From: an uncultured Clostridia bacterium
GTDB taxonomy: Bacteria; Bacillota; Clostridia; TANB77; CAG-508
NCBI GenBank assembly: GCA_934178475.1
Contig: CAKPQH010000004.1
Location: 57,272-121,271 of the forward strand
Direction of reading: 5' to 3'
DNA length: 64,000 bases
Shown: one piece after another, positions 52,151 to 60,515 of the stretch
Layout of the letters: every line of letters begins with the position of its first letter
How positions within the stretch are numbered: position 1 is the first letter of the stretch
The notes under the pieces: generated by a model
The model's database searches: none
Seen by the model: only the letters and a program-made list of their open reading frames with translations
Told to the model about the DNA's origin: nothing
Program-made: the position numbers and the translations under genes

Positions 52151-52537
52151 TTATTTTTTCTTCATATATTCTTCAATTAATGGTATTCTTTCTTTATCTT
52201 TTTTTCTGTTACTTTTTTTCAAAAAATCATAATATTTTTCAATGCTTTGAAGATTATATTTTCCAAATTTTTCTATTTTCCATGTTTCTTTTGTCTCCAA
52301 AACACATTCAACTTTGTCATTTACTATATACCATCCATTTTCTTTTTCTTTTAAATTATAATTACTTTTTAATTCTTCTAATCCCTTTTCTGTAACTGCA
52401 ATATCTAAATCTCCTGCATCTGGATATACACCTCTTATAACTAATGCACCACTTGATAGTATCCAATATTCATCTTTATCTATTTTCAAGCTCTCTATTA
52501 AATTTATTAATTCTTCTTTATTCATTCTCTTATCCAT
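52151..52537 (-). CDS. Nucleotidyltransferase-like protein
   Basis: 128 residues. The motif WILSSGALVIRGVYPDAGDLDIAV is the substrate/metal-binding start of nucleotidyltransferase folds (GG/GS ... DxD: here GAL, then DLDI). Relatives include DUF4269/aminoglycoside nucleotidyltransferase-like and AbiEii-type proteins; no partner antitoxin gene is evident. ATG at 52537 has AGGAG upstream; the long N-terminal extension to 52609 lacks one. Follows a methyltransferase gene by 46 bases. Confidence 0.65.
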   Translation of the reverse strand: MDKRMNKEELINLIESLKIDKDEYWILSSGALVIRGVYPDAGDLDIAVTEKGLEELKSNYNLKEKENGWYIVNDKVECVLETKETWKIEKFGKYNLQSIEKYYDFLKKSNRKKDKERIPLIEEYMKKK

Positions 52538-52583
52538 AATTTTTCTCCTATAATTTTTATTTATTTCACTACTAACACTTTGT

Positions 52584-53171
52584 TTATTCAACTCTCTTTT
52601 TTTCTGCAATTACATTAAATATATGCCAATGTTTTAATTTTCCTATGCAAGTAATTCCATCTTTTTCAATTTCTTTAAATTCTATAATTTTGAAATCTTT
52701 AAACAACTCTATAACTTGCTTTTTAGTAAAAAAAGTCATTCTCCCTTTTGTTTTTCTCCACTCATCATTAATTCCAAAGAAATTACCAACAAAATATCCC
52801 TCTTCACAAATACTTTCATCTATTTTTTTCCATAGTTTTCTAAATTCATCTTTATCACAAAATGGTAAACTAAAGTTAGCAACTAATAAATGATTATTTT
52901 CAAGTTTTAAATCTTCAAATTTTTGTTTTGAAAATCTAAATTTATCCAATTCATTGTTATTTAACTTTTCAGTAATTCGTGATTCAACATCTTCTTTATC
53001 TATTGCTAATACATTCCATCCATTTTTTATTAAATACATTGTATCTCTTCCTGCTCCACACCCAAGTTCAATTGCATTTTTGGCTTTTATATTTAATTCA
53101 ATAAATCTTTTAACAGTATAATTAGGAATTGCATTTTCTGTATTGTTATAATATTTTTCTATATTATTCAT
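52584..53171 (-). CDS. SAM-dependent methyltransferase, class I
   Basis: 195 residues. SAM-binding motif I AIELGCGAGRDTMYLIKNGW (about residues 35-54) and motif II LAIDKE are clear, and the post-motif segment LLVANFSLPFCDKDEF fits the tellurite-resistance/TehB-like group. Substrate unknown. ATG at 53171 has GGAGAG 5 bases upstream. Confidence 0.78.
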   Translation of the reverse strand: MNNIEKYYNNTENAIPNYTVKRFIELNIKAKNAIELGCGAGRDTMYLIKNGWNVLAIDKEDVESRITEKLNNNELDKFRFSKQKFEDLKLENNHLLVANFSLPFCDKDEFRKLWKKIDESICEEGYFVGNFFGINDEWRKTKGRMTFFTKKQVIELFKDFKIIEFKEIEKDGITCIGKLKHWHIFNVIAEKKRVE

Positions 53172-53364
53172 TAAAACTCTCCACATATTTTTCTAATTAT
53201 ATCACCTTATATATAATTCCAATATATAATTTTGTATATTATATCATAGATTTTTTTGTTTTATCAAAATTTAATTATATTTTTTATTTTTCAGCTTTAA
53301 AATGTTTACAAAAAATTCATTTAATGATATTATTTTTTCAAATAATATGAAAAGAGGAATTAAA

Positions 53365-53940
53365 ATGGCAAATTCAAAATTAATAGTAATTGAGGGTGCT
53401 CAAGGAGCTGGAAAAACAACAATAACAGATTTTTTAAGATATTCAATTCCATATACTAATTTATATAGATTAAGTGGAACTTCTGATAGTTCTCCAGCAG
53501 GACTAAAGAAAGCAACAGATATGTATGAAAACCTATTGTCTTATATGAAAGGTTTAGAAAATCAAAGTATAAATCTAGTTTTTGATAGAACATTTTTTAC
53601 AGAAGAAAATTATTGTCGTCAAGGGTTTAAAGAATATTCTTTTACAGAAGAATATAATAAATTACTTGATAAGTTTGCAAAATTAGATTTTGATATATAT
53701 TATATAACTTTATATTTAAAGGATGAGTCTCTATTTGAAGAAAGAATAAAAAGAGATGGAAAATGTGCTCCTTCTTATGCAAAATTCAAAGCTGATTCAA
53801 GTATAAATCAACAACATATATATTTGGAAATGTCAAAAGAAATAAAAGAAAAATATCCTAATATTAATATATTAGATATCGCAAATGACCAAGATTTAGA
53901 AAAAACAAAAGCTGAACTAAAAGCTTTTATTGGTTTTTAA
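53365..53940 (+). CDS. Thymidylate-kinase-like P-loop kinase
   Basis: 191 residues. Walker A EGAQGAGKTT (about 10-19), a DRT segment in LVFDRTFFTEE where thymidylate kinases have DR(Y/F), and ERIKRDGK resembling the lid. Resembles deoxynucleoside/thymidylate kinases but the family is uncertain; the chromosomal tmk is probably elsewhere. Start at the ATG at 53365 with AGAGGA upstream. Single gene followed by a terminator. Confidence 0.7.
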   Translation: MANSKLIVIEGAQGAGKTTITDFLRYSIPYTNLYRLSGTSDSSPAGLKKATDMYENLLSYMKGLENQSINLVFDRTFFTEENYCRQGFKEYSFTEEYNKLLDKFAKLDFDIYYITLYLKDESLFEERIKRDGKCAPSYAKFKADSSINQQHIYLEMSKEIKEKYPNINILDIANDQDLEKTKAELKAFIGF

Positions 53941-53944
53941 TTTT

Positions 53945-53976
53945 AAAGACTTTAGCTAAAAATTGCTAAAGTCTTT
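53945..53976. terminator. Bidirectional terminator
   Basis: AAAGACTTTAGC (53945-53956) pairs perfectly with GCTAAAGTCTTT (53965-53976). Confidence 0.85.
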
Positions 53977-53977
53977 T

Positions 53978-54637
53978 TTATTTTACTGATATTTTATCTT
54001 TTATTGCTTCATATTTATTTTCTCCTATTCCGCTTACATTTTTTATATCTTCAATAGAATTAAACTTTCCATTTTCTTCTCTATATTCAATAATTCTAGT
54101 AGCAAGTGAAGGTCCTATACCTTGTAATGTCTCAAGTTCGGTTTGTGTTGCTTTATTTATGTTGACCATATTTTCTTTATCCTTTCTAATATTACTATTT
54201 TCACTTCTACTATCATTTCTACTATCAGAAATAATATACTCTTCATTTTCTTTATCTTTAGCATTTAAATTTGGGATTTTTATTTTCATTCCATCTTCTA
54301 AAACATATGCTAAATTAATCTCTGTTATATCAGCATATTCTGTAAGTCCTCCTGCTAATTCAATTGCATCTCCAATTCTCTTTCCTTCCTCCAACCTTAC
54401 AACACCCGGATTGTTTACTTCTCCTGCAATATGAATAATAATCATTTGTTTTTCTTCCCCCTTTTTTGATTCTTTTTCTAAATTATTTTCTTCTAATGAA
54501 TTTACTAAAATTTCACTTTCGTCTATAGTTTTATAGTTATTATTTTTATTATAAATATATACAAAAATGGCTATGATTGCTATTGTAATTACTGTTATTG
54601 AAATTATCTTTTGTTTATTTGTTAATCCATCAAACAT
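53978..54637 (-). CDS. comEA: ComEA-type DNA-binding protein
   Basis: 219 residues: membrane helix (~11-30), SLBB domain (~64-125; IIHIAGEVNNPGVVRLEEGKR, IGDAIELAGGLTEYAD), Ser/Asn/Arg-rich linker, and helix-hairpin-helix DNA-binding domain (~155-217; NINKATQTELETLQGIGPSLATRIIEYR, VSGIGENKYEAI). ComEA binds incoming DNA at the membrane for uptake. ComEC is not in the window. RBS AGGAGG. Confidence 0.92.
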   Translation of the reverse strand: MFDGLTNKQKIISITVITIAIIAIFVYIYNKNNNYKTIDESEILVNSLEENNLEKESKKGEEKQMIIIHIAGEVNNPGVVRLEEGKRIGDAIELAGGLTEYADITEINLAYVLEDGMKIKIPNLNAKDKENEEYIISDSRNDSRSENSNIRKDKENMVNINKATQTELETLQGIGPSLATRIIEYREENGKFNSIEDIKNVSGIGENKYEAIKDKISVK

Positions 54638-54738
54638 AAAATTACCTCCTGTCTATTTTTATTTTTTTAATAAAACATATTGAAAAAAAGTAGCAAATAA
54701 TATATTATTTTATATATATAATTGAAATGGAGAAATAT

Positions 54739-56001
54739 ATGAAACTAAATGTAAAAAAATATATTATTATAATACTAACAATATTATTAATTTTACTTAA
54801 TATAAATACTTTTACATATGCTGAAACAGCTGGAAATAAAAACCTTAATTTATATTCGAAATCAGCAATATTAATAGATAACGATACTGGTTCTGTATTG
54901 TATTCTAAAAATGCTAATGATAAAATGTATCCTGCAAGTACAACGAAGATTCTTACAGCTATAATTGCAATTGAAAAATGTAATTTAGATGATATTGTTA
55001 CTGTAAAAAAATCTGCAATAAAAACTATTCCTTCTGGATATTCCTCAGCTTATTTAAATGAAGATGAACAAATTTCAGTTGATAATCTTTTAAAAGTATT
55101 ACTTGTTCATTCTGCAAATGATGCTGCAAATGTTTTAGCAGAACATATATCAGGAACAGTTAAAGATTTTTCTAATTTAATGAATGAAAAAGCAAAAGAA
55201 ATTGGCTGTAAAAATTCACATTTTGTTAATCCTAGTGGAATACATGATGATAATCATTACACTACAGCATCCGATTTAGCATTAATAGCAAAATATTGCA
55301 TGTCTAATTCTAAATTTAAAGAATATGTTTCTATGAAAAATTGTATAATACCTGCAACCAACAAGTCTGACGCAAGAAAATATCCAAACACCAATGATTT
55401 AATAAATACATCTTCTAAATATTATATAAAAGAATGTATTGGTATAAAGACAGGATTTACCTCACAAGCTCAAAATTGCTTAGTATCTGCTTGTGAAAAA
55501 GATAATCTAACTTTAATATGTGTTGTTCTTGGTGCTGGTACAACAGAACTTGGGCAAAGTGCAAGAAATGTAGATTCAACAACTTTATTTGAATATGGCT
55601 ATTCTCATTATTCAATAAAAACTATTGCATCTAAAGATACAATTATGAAAAATATAGATGTAAAAAAAGGAGATAAAGAAACAAAAAATTTAGATTTAGT
55701 TCTTGCTAATGATATTTCAGCATTATATAAATCTGAAAATAATGATATCAGTTTTGATATCTCTTTAAATGAAACTATATCTGCTCCAATAGCTAAAGGA
55801 ACTATTGTAGGAACAATAACATATAATGTAAATGGATTAAAATATACTGAAAATTTACTTGCATCACATGATGTTGAAAAAAGTAAACTTCTTCTTAGAA
55901 TATTTGAAATATTGCTTGCAATAATAATTATATTTATATTAATTATCTTAATTAAAAATAAAACAAACTATAAAAAACACAAAATCAAGAGAATAAGATA
56001 A
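54739..56001 (+). CDS. D-alanyl-D-alanine carboxypeptidase (DacF/PBP5 family)
   Basis: Trims the terminal D-Ala from peptidoglycan stem peptides. Signal peptide residues 1-28 (cut after TYA). Penicillin-binding motifs: SxxK at 67-70 (ASTTK), SxN at 125-127 (SAN), KTG at 237-239. A beta-rich C-terminal domain (~285-375) is followed by a membrane helix (~390-410) and a basic tail, an integral anchor rather than the amphipathic helix of PBP5. ATG at 54739 with GGAG upstream is preferred to the ATG at 54727. Whether vegetative (DacA) or sporulation (DacF) is not decidable. Confidence 0.92.
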   Translation: MKLNVKKYIIIILTILLILLNINTFTYAETAGNKNLNLYSKSAILIDNDTGSVLYSKNANDKMYPASTTKILTAIIAIEKCNLDDIVTVKKSAIKTIPSGYSSAYLNEDEQISVDNLLKVLLVHSANDAANVLAEHISGTVKDFSNLMNEKAKEIGCKNSHFVNPSGIHDDNHYTTASDLALIAKYCMSNSKFKEYVSMKNCIIPATNKSDARKYPNTNDLINTSSKYYIKECIGIKTGFTSQAQNCLVSACEKDNLTLICVVLGAGTTELGQSARNVDSTTLFEYGYSHYSIKTIASKDTIMKNIDVKKGDKETKNLDLVLANDISALYKSENNDISFDISLNETISAPIAKGTIVGTITYNVNGLKYTENLLASHDVEKSKLLLRIFEILLAIIIIFILIILIKNKTNYKKHKIKRIR

Positions 56002-56007
56002 ATAAAG

Positions 56008-56034
56008 AAGGCATCTAAAAAATGCCTTTTTTAT
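56008..56034. terminator. Bidirectional terminator
   Basis: AAGGCAT (56008-56014) pairs with ATGCCTT (56022-56028), then T4. Confidence 0.7.
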
Positions 56035-57455
56035 TTATAATCTTTTCCTAAAATAATTGTTATATCTACTTGAGAGCTTTTACCTTTGCTTTTAGAAATT
56101 GTACCCATTCCCAAATTCTTTTTTAATTCTGATACAAGTTCTCCATCTACATCAGATTGATTAACTATTGTTGTTTTAGAAGTCACTGAAGTTGAACCGG
56201 TTTTATATATATTATAGCCTTTTTCTTTTAACTTCTTTGTTGCTTCTGTAAGAAGTACCTTATCTCCAGTTCCATTTAAAACTTCAATTTTTAAATTAGC
56301 AATATCATCTCTTGTTACTGTATTATTTGATGTGGTATTTTCTTCTATTGAATTTGTATCTTCTTCGCTTTCTGGTAATCCATTTTGCTCTAAAAATATC
56401 TCATCAACTAATTCTTTCGTTTTCTTTTGATTTGCTACGAAAAACCATAAATTATTATATTTATCGTTTTCACCTGGTATAGTTTCTGTTCTTATATTTT
56501 CTGTATCAAATTCTATTGCATATGGAATATATGCACTAACAGTATTCCAATCTGTTATATTTGTAGTTACATTTCTTTTAAAGATATCCATTAAAGACTT
56601 TATTTTGGTTACATTTTTTACTTGTAATGTTTGTTTAGCAACTGCTTTTAAAAATTCTCTTTGTGTTTTCATTCTTCCAGTATCATTGTCTCCATATTCT
56701 GATGGATATGAAGTACCATTATCATTTTTTCTAAAACGAACTAATTGTTCTGCTTGATCCCCATTTAGTCTTTGAAAACCTTTTTCTAAATTAATATATA
56801 ATTTTTGAGATGTATCTGTATATTTCATTTTTATTGGAACATCAAATTCAACTCCACCTATTTTATCTACTAGCTCTACTAAAGCATTATTATTTATAAC
56901 TACATAATATTTTATATTAAGTCCTGTTAATTCGTTTATTGCCTCTAATGTTTTTTCTGGACTTTTTTGGTATAATGCATTTATTTTATCATATGTGTTA
57001 GCTTTGTTTTTATTCTTACCAATATACGTGTCTCTTGGGACTGATAATAAAGTTGCTTTTTGAGTTTTTGGATTATATGATGCTACTATAATTGTATCTG
57101 TTAGTTTAGATGTAATATCTTCACTTACTCCCAATATTAATACTGTAAAAGGATCTAAATCCTGTAATTTTTCATTATCTTGACCTAAAGCTGTTTGTAG
57201 AACTCCTCTTAGTCCCCATCCATTTTTATATGTGCTATATCCTAAAAATCCTCCTACTGTTAAAAGTAATATTATAAATATAGCTAATAGTACTCTAAGT
57301 ACAGTATGTTTTTTCTTCTTTTTATTTTTTTCTTCAATTTTTATATTATTGCTTTCTTTTATTTTTTTGTCATTTTTTATATTCTTACTATTATTTTTTA
57401 TGTTTTTATTATTATTTTTTTTCTTTTTTCCTTTATTCATTTGCTTGTTATTCAA
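56031..57455 (-). CDS. LCP-family (LytR-CpsA-Psr) cell-wall polymer ligase
   Basis: 474 residues: a long Lys/Asn-rich cytoplasmic N-terminus (1-50), membrane helix (~52-73), LCP domain (~100-290) with the conserved DTIIVASYNP, LSVPRDTYI, NKANTYDKINALY, and FRKNDNGTSYPSEYGDNDTGRMKTQREFL arginines/aspartates, and a C-terminal LytR_C domain (~375-470; IEVLNGTGDKVLL, LKEKGYNIYKTG). It attaches teichoic acid or other polymers to peptidoglycan. The TTG at 57455, 10 bases after GGGAG, is the likely start; an ATG five codons later lacks an RBS. Confidence 0.9.
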   Translation of the reverse strand: MNNKQMNKGKKKKNNNKNIKNNSKNIKNDKKIKESNNIKIEEKNKKKKKHTVLRVLLAIFIILLLTVGGFLGYSTYKNGWGLRGVLQTALGQDNEKLQDLDPFTVLILGVSEDITSKLTDTIIVASYNPKTQKATLLSVPRDTYIGKNKNKANTYDKINALYQKSPEKTLEAINELTGLNIKYYVVINNNALVELVDKIGGVEFDVPIKMKYTDTSQKLYINLEKGFQRLNGDQAEQLVRFRKNDNGTSYPSEYGDNDTGRMKTQREFLKAVAKQTLQVKNVTKIKSLMDIFKRNVTTNITDWNTVSAYIPYAIEFDTENIRTETIPGENDKYNNLWFFVANQKKTKELVDEIFLEQNGLPESEEDTNSIEENTTSNNTVTRDDIANLKIEVLNGTGDKVLLTEATKKLKEKGYNIYKTGSTSVTSKTTIVNQSDVDGELVSELKKNLGMGTISKSKGKSSQVDITIILGKDYK

Positions 57456-57520
57456 ATCAAATTCACTCCCAAATTTAAATTACAATGTAAGTATATCAAA
57501 ATTTATTATAAATATCAATA

Positions 57521-57552
57521 AAACACTAAAAGTTTTTTCTTTTAGTGTTTTA
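57521..57552. terminator. Terminator after cvpA
   Basis: AAACACTAAAAG (57521-57532) pairs perfectly with CTTTTAGTGTTT (57539-57550). Confidence 0.85.
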
Positions 57553-57558
57553 TTTTTA

Positions 57559-58200
57559 TTATTTAAAAATTATTTTTAATATTAAATTATTTGTATATAT
57601 CATTTTAGTTATTATTGAAGAATCAATTAATCCTGTCCAAAACTGACTATTATTCATTGATACAATAAAGAATATAATAGCAAGAAGTATATATATAACT
57701 ACTACCCCTCTTATTACTCCATAAATCAGTCCGCCTATTTCATTACATTGTTTTATTATAGGAAGTTCAGCCAAGCTATTAAATAAGAATTTTAATAATA
57801 TAACTAATACTCTTGATACAATAAATAATAAAATTATAACTATAATGCTTACGACTTTTTCAGCAACTATCTTAGATAGAGATTCTACTGTGTTATTAGT
57901 TGCATTTATTGTTGTATCTTTTACATATTTATCAATATATCCTTCTATTCCGCTTCTTTCTTCTACATTTCCATCTTCTTTTATAGTTCCATTTTCTACT
58001 ATTATTTGAGCTATTTTTTCATCAAAATCCGTATTTTTAATTACTAAGTTTGTAACTGGTTTGTACAATATGAAAGTGATAATTAAAGCCATTAAAAACG
58101 CTAATATATTAAATGCTACATTAACCAAACCTTTTTTGTATCCCATAAATATACTTATTAATAATATTAATACCAATATAATATCTAAAATTATTCCCAT
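57559..58200 (-). CDS. CvpA family membrane protein
   Basis: 213 residues with four membrane helices (roughly 3-18, 27-47, 113-137, 160-183). The N-terminal IILDIILVLILLISIFMGYKKG is the CvpA/colicin-V-production-protein signature, followed by VAFNILAFLMALIITFILYKPV. An acidic loop (~60-95) is inserted between helices 2 and 3. Role in Firmicutes unclear, perhaps envelope maintenance. RBS AGGAGG. Follows the DUF5711 gene by 13 bases. Confidence 0.85.
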   Translation of the reverse strand: MGIILDIILVLILLISIFMGYKKGLVNVAFNILAFLMALIITFILYKPVTNLVIKNTDFDEKIAQIIVENGTIKEDGNVEERSGIEGYIDKYVKDTTINATNNTVESLSKIVAEKVVSIIVIILLFIVSRVLVILLKFLFNSLAELPIIKQCNEIGGLIYGVIRGVVVIYILLAIIFFIVSMNNSQFWTGLIDSSIITKMIYTNNLILKIIFK

Positions 58201-58213
58201 TATAAAACTCCTC

Positions 58214-59383
58214 CTATAAATTAATTATTTCAATCTTATCTTTATATACAATTCCTGCAATATTATCTGAAAACACAAAATTTGTAATTTCTTTACTTGA
58301 ATAATATTTCTTTACAAGCCAACCTTTTGAATTAAAGAAATATATATCTGTTCCAACATTTATAGCTATTGTATTTCCATTTGTATCTAATTTTTTTGCT
58401 ACTTCATTTAATTGGTGTTTTTTTTCTTGTAAACTTTCGGTATCAATTACATGAACTATTGTATCTTTTGACAATATACCATCTTTTACTTCCTCAAGAT
58501 ATACTATATGATTGTTAAGTTCTGTTGATAAAAATGTAACTTGATTATTTATTTCAAAGATATTTTTTTGTTCATTGTTTTTTATCACTGTTACTAAATT
58601 ATTATACATGCAAACTATATTCCCATTTGATTCATATGTAATATTTGTTAATAATTTATCTTTGTTCTCACTATATGTATTAATAATATCTTCTTCCTCT
58701 TTTTTTTGTGCTTTTTCTATAGACATTATTTTCACATTTGATTGTATTGTTGCACCTGAAATATCAGCATCTCCAATAGCAATATATTTATTATCTTTTG
58801 AAATATTCAAATCAATAATTCTGTTATTTGCAAAATATTTTTTAAACAATAATTTTCCTGATGAATTATACATACTTATTATTGCTTTATATGTTGTATC
58901 ACTACTTACTACTGCTACATATCCATTACAATTTATATGAATCTGTGATATCTCTCCTTCTTCTGTTCCGCTCCACATATAATTTTTATCAAAAACTATA
59001 CTAAAATTTTTACCTTTACTTTCTGCAATTGCAAAATATTTCTCAGATGAATCATATACAGCATTACTTATATCTGTATCTATATTTGATACATTTTCAC
59101 CATTACTTGTATATAATGATAATTTTTTATTTGATAAAACTGCAATGTATTTGCTATATGCAAATATTTGATTATTTTTAGCAGTATTTAAATCTATAGA
59201 AACTGCATCTTCCATTGTTATTTCTTTTCTTAATATATTAATATCTACCCATTTCCTAAATGAATCTTCTGCTATATAGAAAGAAAAAAATCCAATTATT
59301 ACAATAAAAATTCCTATAATCAATATTAATTTTATTATTTTCTGCATATTCATTTTTCGTTCTATTCTATTTGATTTATCCAT
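58214..59383 (-). CDS. DUF5711-like membrane-anchored beta-propeller protein
   Basis: 389 residues: basic N-terminus, one membrane helix (~16-35), then an extracytoplasmic region of repeated short beta-strand blocks (NQIFAYSKYIAVLSNKKLSLYTSNGE, KYFAIAESKGKNFSIVF, GYVAVVSSDTTYKAIISMYNSSGK, KYIAIGDADISG, NTIAINVGTDIYFFNSKG), which suggests a six- to seven-bladed WD40/quinoprotein-like propeller. This architecture is seen in DUF5711 proteins of clostridia, encoded by cvpA as here. Function unknown. RBS GAGAAGAGG. Confidence 0.75.
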   Translation of the reverse strand: MDKSNRIERKMNMQKIIKLILIIGIFIVIIGFFSFYIAEDSFRKWVDINILRKEITMEDAVSIDLNTAKNNQIFAYSKYIAVLSNKKLSLYTSNGENVSNIDTDISNAVYDSSEKYFAIAESKGKNFSIVFDKNYMWSGTEEGEISQIHINCNGYVAVVSSDTTYKAIISMYNSSGKLLFKKYFANNRIIDLNISKDNKYIAIGDADISGATIQSNVKIMSIEKAQKKEEEDIINTYSENKDKLLTNITYESNGNIVCMYNNLVTVIKNNEQKNIFEINNQVTFLSTELNNHIVYLEEVKDGILSKDTIVHVIDTESLQEKKHQLNEVAKKLDTNGNTIAINVGTDIYFFNSKGWLVKKYYSSKEITNFVFSDNIAGIVYKDKIEIINL

Positions 59384-59453
59384 ACCTCTTCTCCCGTATA
59401 ATAATCTATAGATATATTATCTCAAAGACTTTTTTTTGTCAATAAAATTCATG

Positions 59454-60461
59454 TTATTCCTTTCTACATATATAAAACATTTGAATCAATCCCCAAAAAC
59501 CTATTGCAGGATATAATACTTTTACTAATGTTGAAAATCCCATCTTAGATACTATAACTCCAAAAAAACATATAATTAAAGATACTTTCCATATTTTTTT
59601 TTTGCTTGTTTTTTGTGCTTCTATAAATCCTAATCCTTCTGATATTGCTGTTGTAATAATAGAAAGTAAAATTACTATTCCATATATTCTTTTTAAACTA
59701 GAATATTCTTTTCCTATAATATATATAGCTGGCATTTCTATCGTAATTATATTACTTTTTGTTATACTTAAAATCCAAAATATACTATTTAATAATATAA
59801 ATATAGCAATTCCTGTTACTATTGAAATTCTAATTATGTTTTTTCTATCTAATTTATTATAATAATTTACCAATAATGGTATTAACAATATCAAATTATA
59901 ACTACTATAAATTATAGATTGTGTCATCCAATTGTTGTATAAATTGCTTTTTGTATTTGAGATATCTAATATATTCTTAAATTCATTTATATTTTTAAAA
60001 TTCGTGACGCCAATAATTACTATAAAAATTATTAATATTGGTACTAATGCAGTACTAACTTTATTTACGCCATCTTCACCTTTTAAAAAAACTAAAAAAC
60101 ATATTATAGATAATATTGATGTTCCTATAATATAATTAATTTCATATTCTTGGTTTAAATATGTTCCAAATCCTGCAATCATTATAAAAAAAGATATAAG
60201 TAAAAATATATTCATTAATATTTTATTACTATATTTTAAAAATTTATTTTTAAATATTATTTCTAAAAAATCGTCATAGCTTTTTATTTCATATTCTACT
60301 ATCAACTTTAAGATTTTATATAATAATATTCCTATTAATATTGAACATAGTGTAACTCCAAGAAACCCTTCCACACCATATTTATAGAAAAAAATATATA
60401 TTTCTTTTCCTGAAGCAAATCCTGCTCCTATTATAGCTCCTATTATGATAAACTCTAACAT
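59454..60461 (-). CDS. YkvI-like membrane transporter (APC superfamily)
   Basis: 335 residues with about ten membrane helices. N-terminus IIIGAIIGAGFASGKEIYIFF holds the unwound-helix GAGFASG motif of YkvI/APC-type carriers; later SEGLGFIEAQKT and PAIGFWGLIQM. Substrate unknown, perhaps an amino acid or related solute. Its GGGAGAG ribosome-binding site is buried in a terminator-like hairpin (60468-60494). Confidence 0.78.
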   Translation of the reverse strand: MLEFIIIGAIIGAGFASGKEIYIFFYKYGVEGFLGVTLCSILIGILLYKILKLIVEYEIKSYDDFLEIIFKNKFLKYSNKILMNIFLLISFFIMIAGFGTYLNQEYEINYIIGTSILSIICFLVFLKGEDGVNKVSTALVPILIIFIVIIGVTNFKNINEFKNILDISNTKSNLYNNWMTQSIIYSSYNLILLIPLLVNYYNKLDRKNIIRISIVTGIAIFILLNSIFWILSITKSNIITIEMPAIYIIGKEYSSLKRIYGIVILLSIITTAISEGLGFIEAQKTSKKKIWKVSLIICFFGVIVSKMGFSTLVKVLYPAIGFWGLIQMFYICRKE

Positions 60462-60466
60462 AAAAA

Positions 60467-60495
60467 AACTCTCCCATAAAATTTTTATGAGAGAA
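60467..60495 (-). terminator. Terminator-like hairpin overlapping the ykvI ribosome-binding site
   Basis: Minus strand TCTCTCATAAAA pairs with TTTTATGGGAGAGT and is followed by T7 and the ATG of the YkvI-like gene. The 3' arm contains the Shine-Dalgarno GGGAGAG. It may end the Gld operon while hiding the ribosome-binding site in any read-through RNA. Confidence 0.55.
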
Positions 60496-60515
60496 TCTTT
60501 TATTTTATTCTTTTA

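Noticed and set aside
52151..53171. Toxin-antitoxin pair (AbiE-like) from the nucleotidyltransferase and its neighbour
   Set aside because: The neighbour is a class I methyltransferase with a clear SAM motif, not an AbiEi-type antitoxin.
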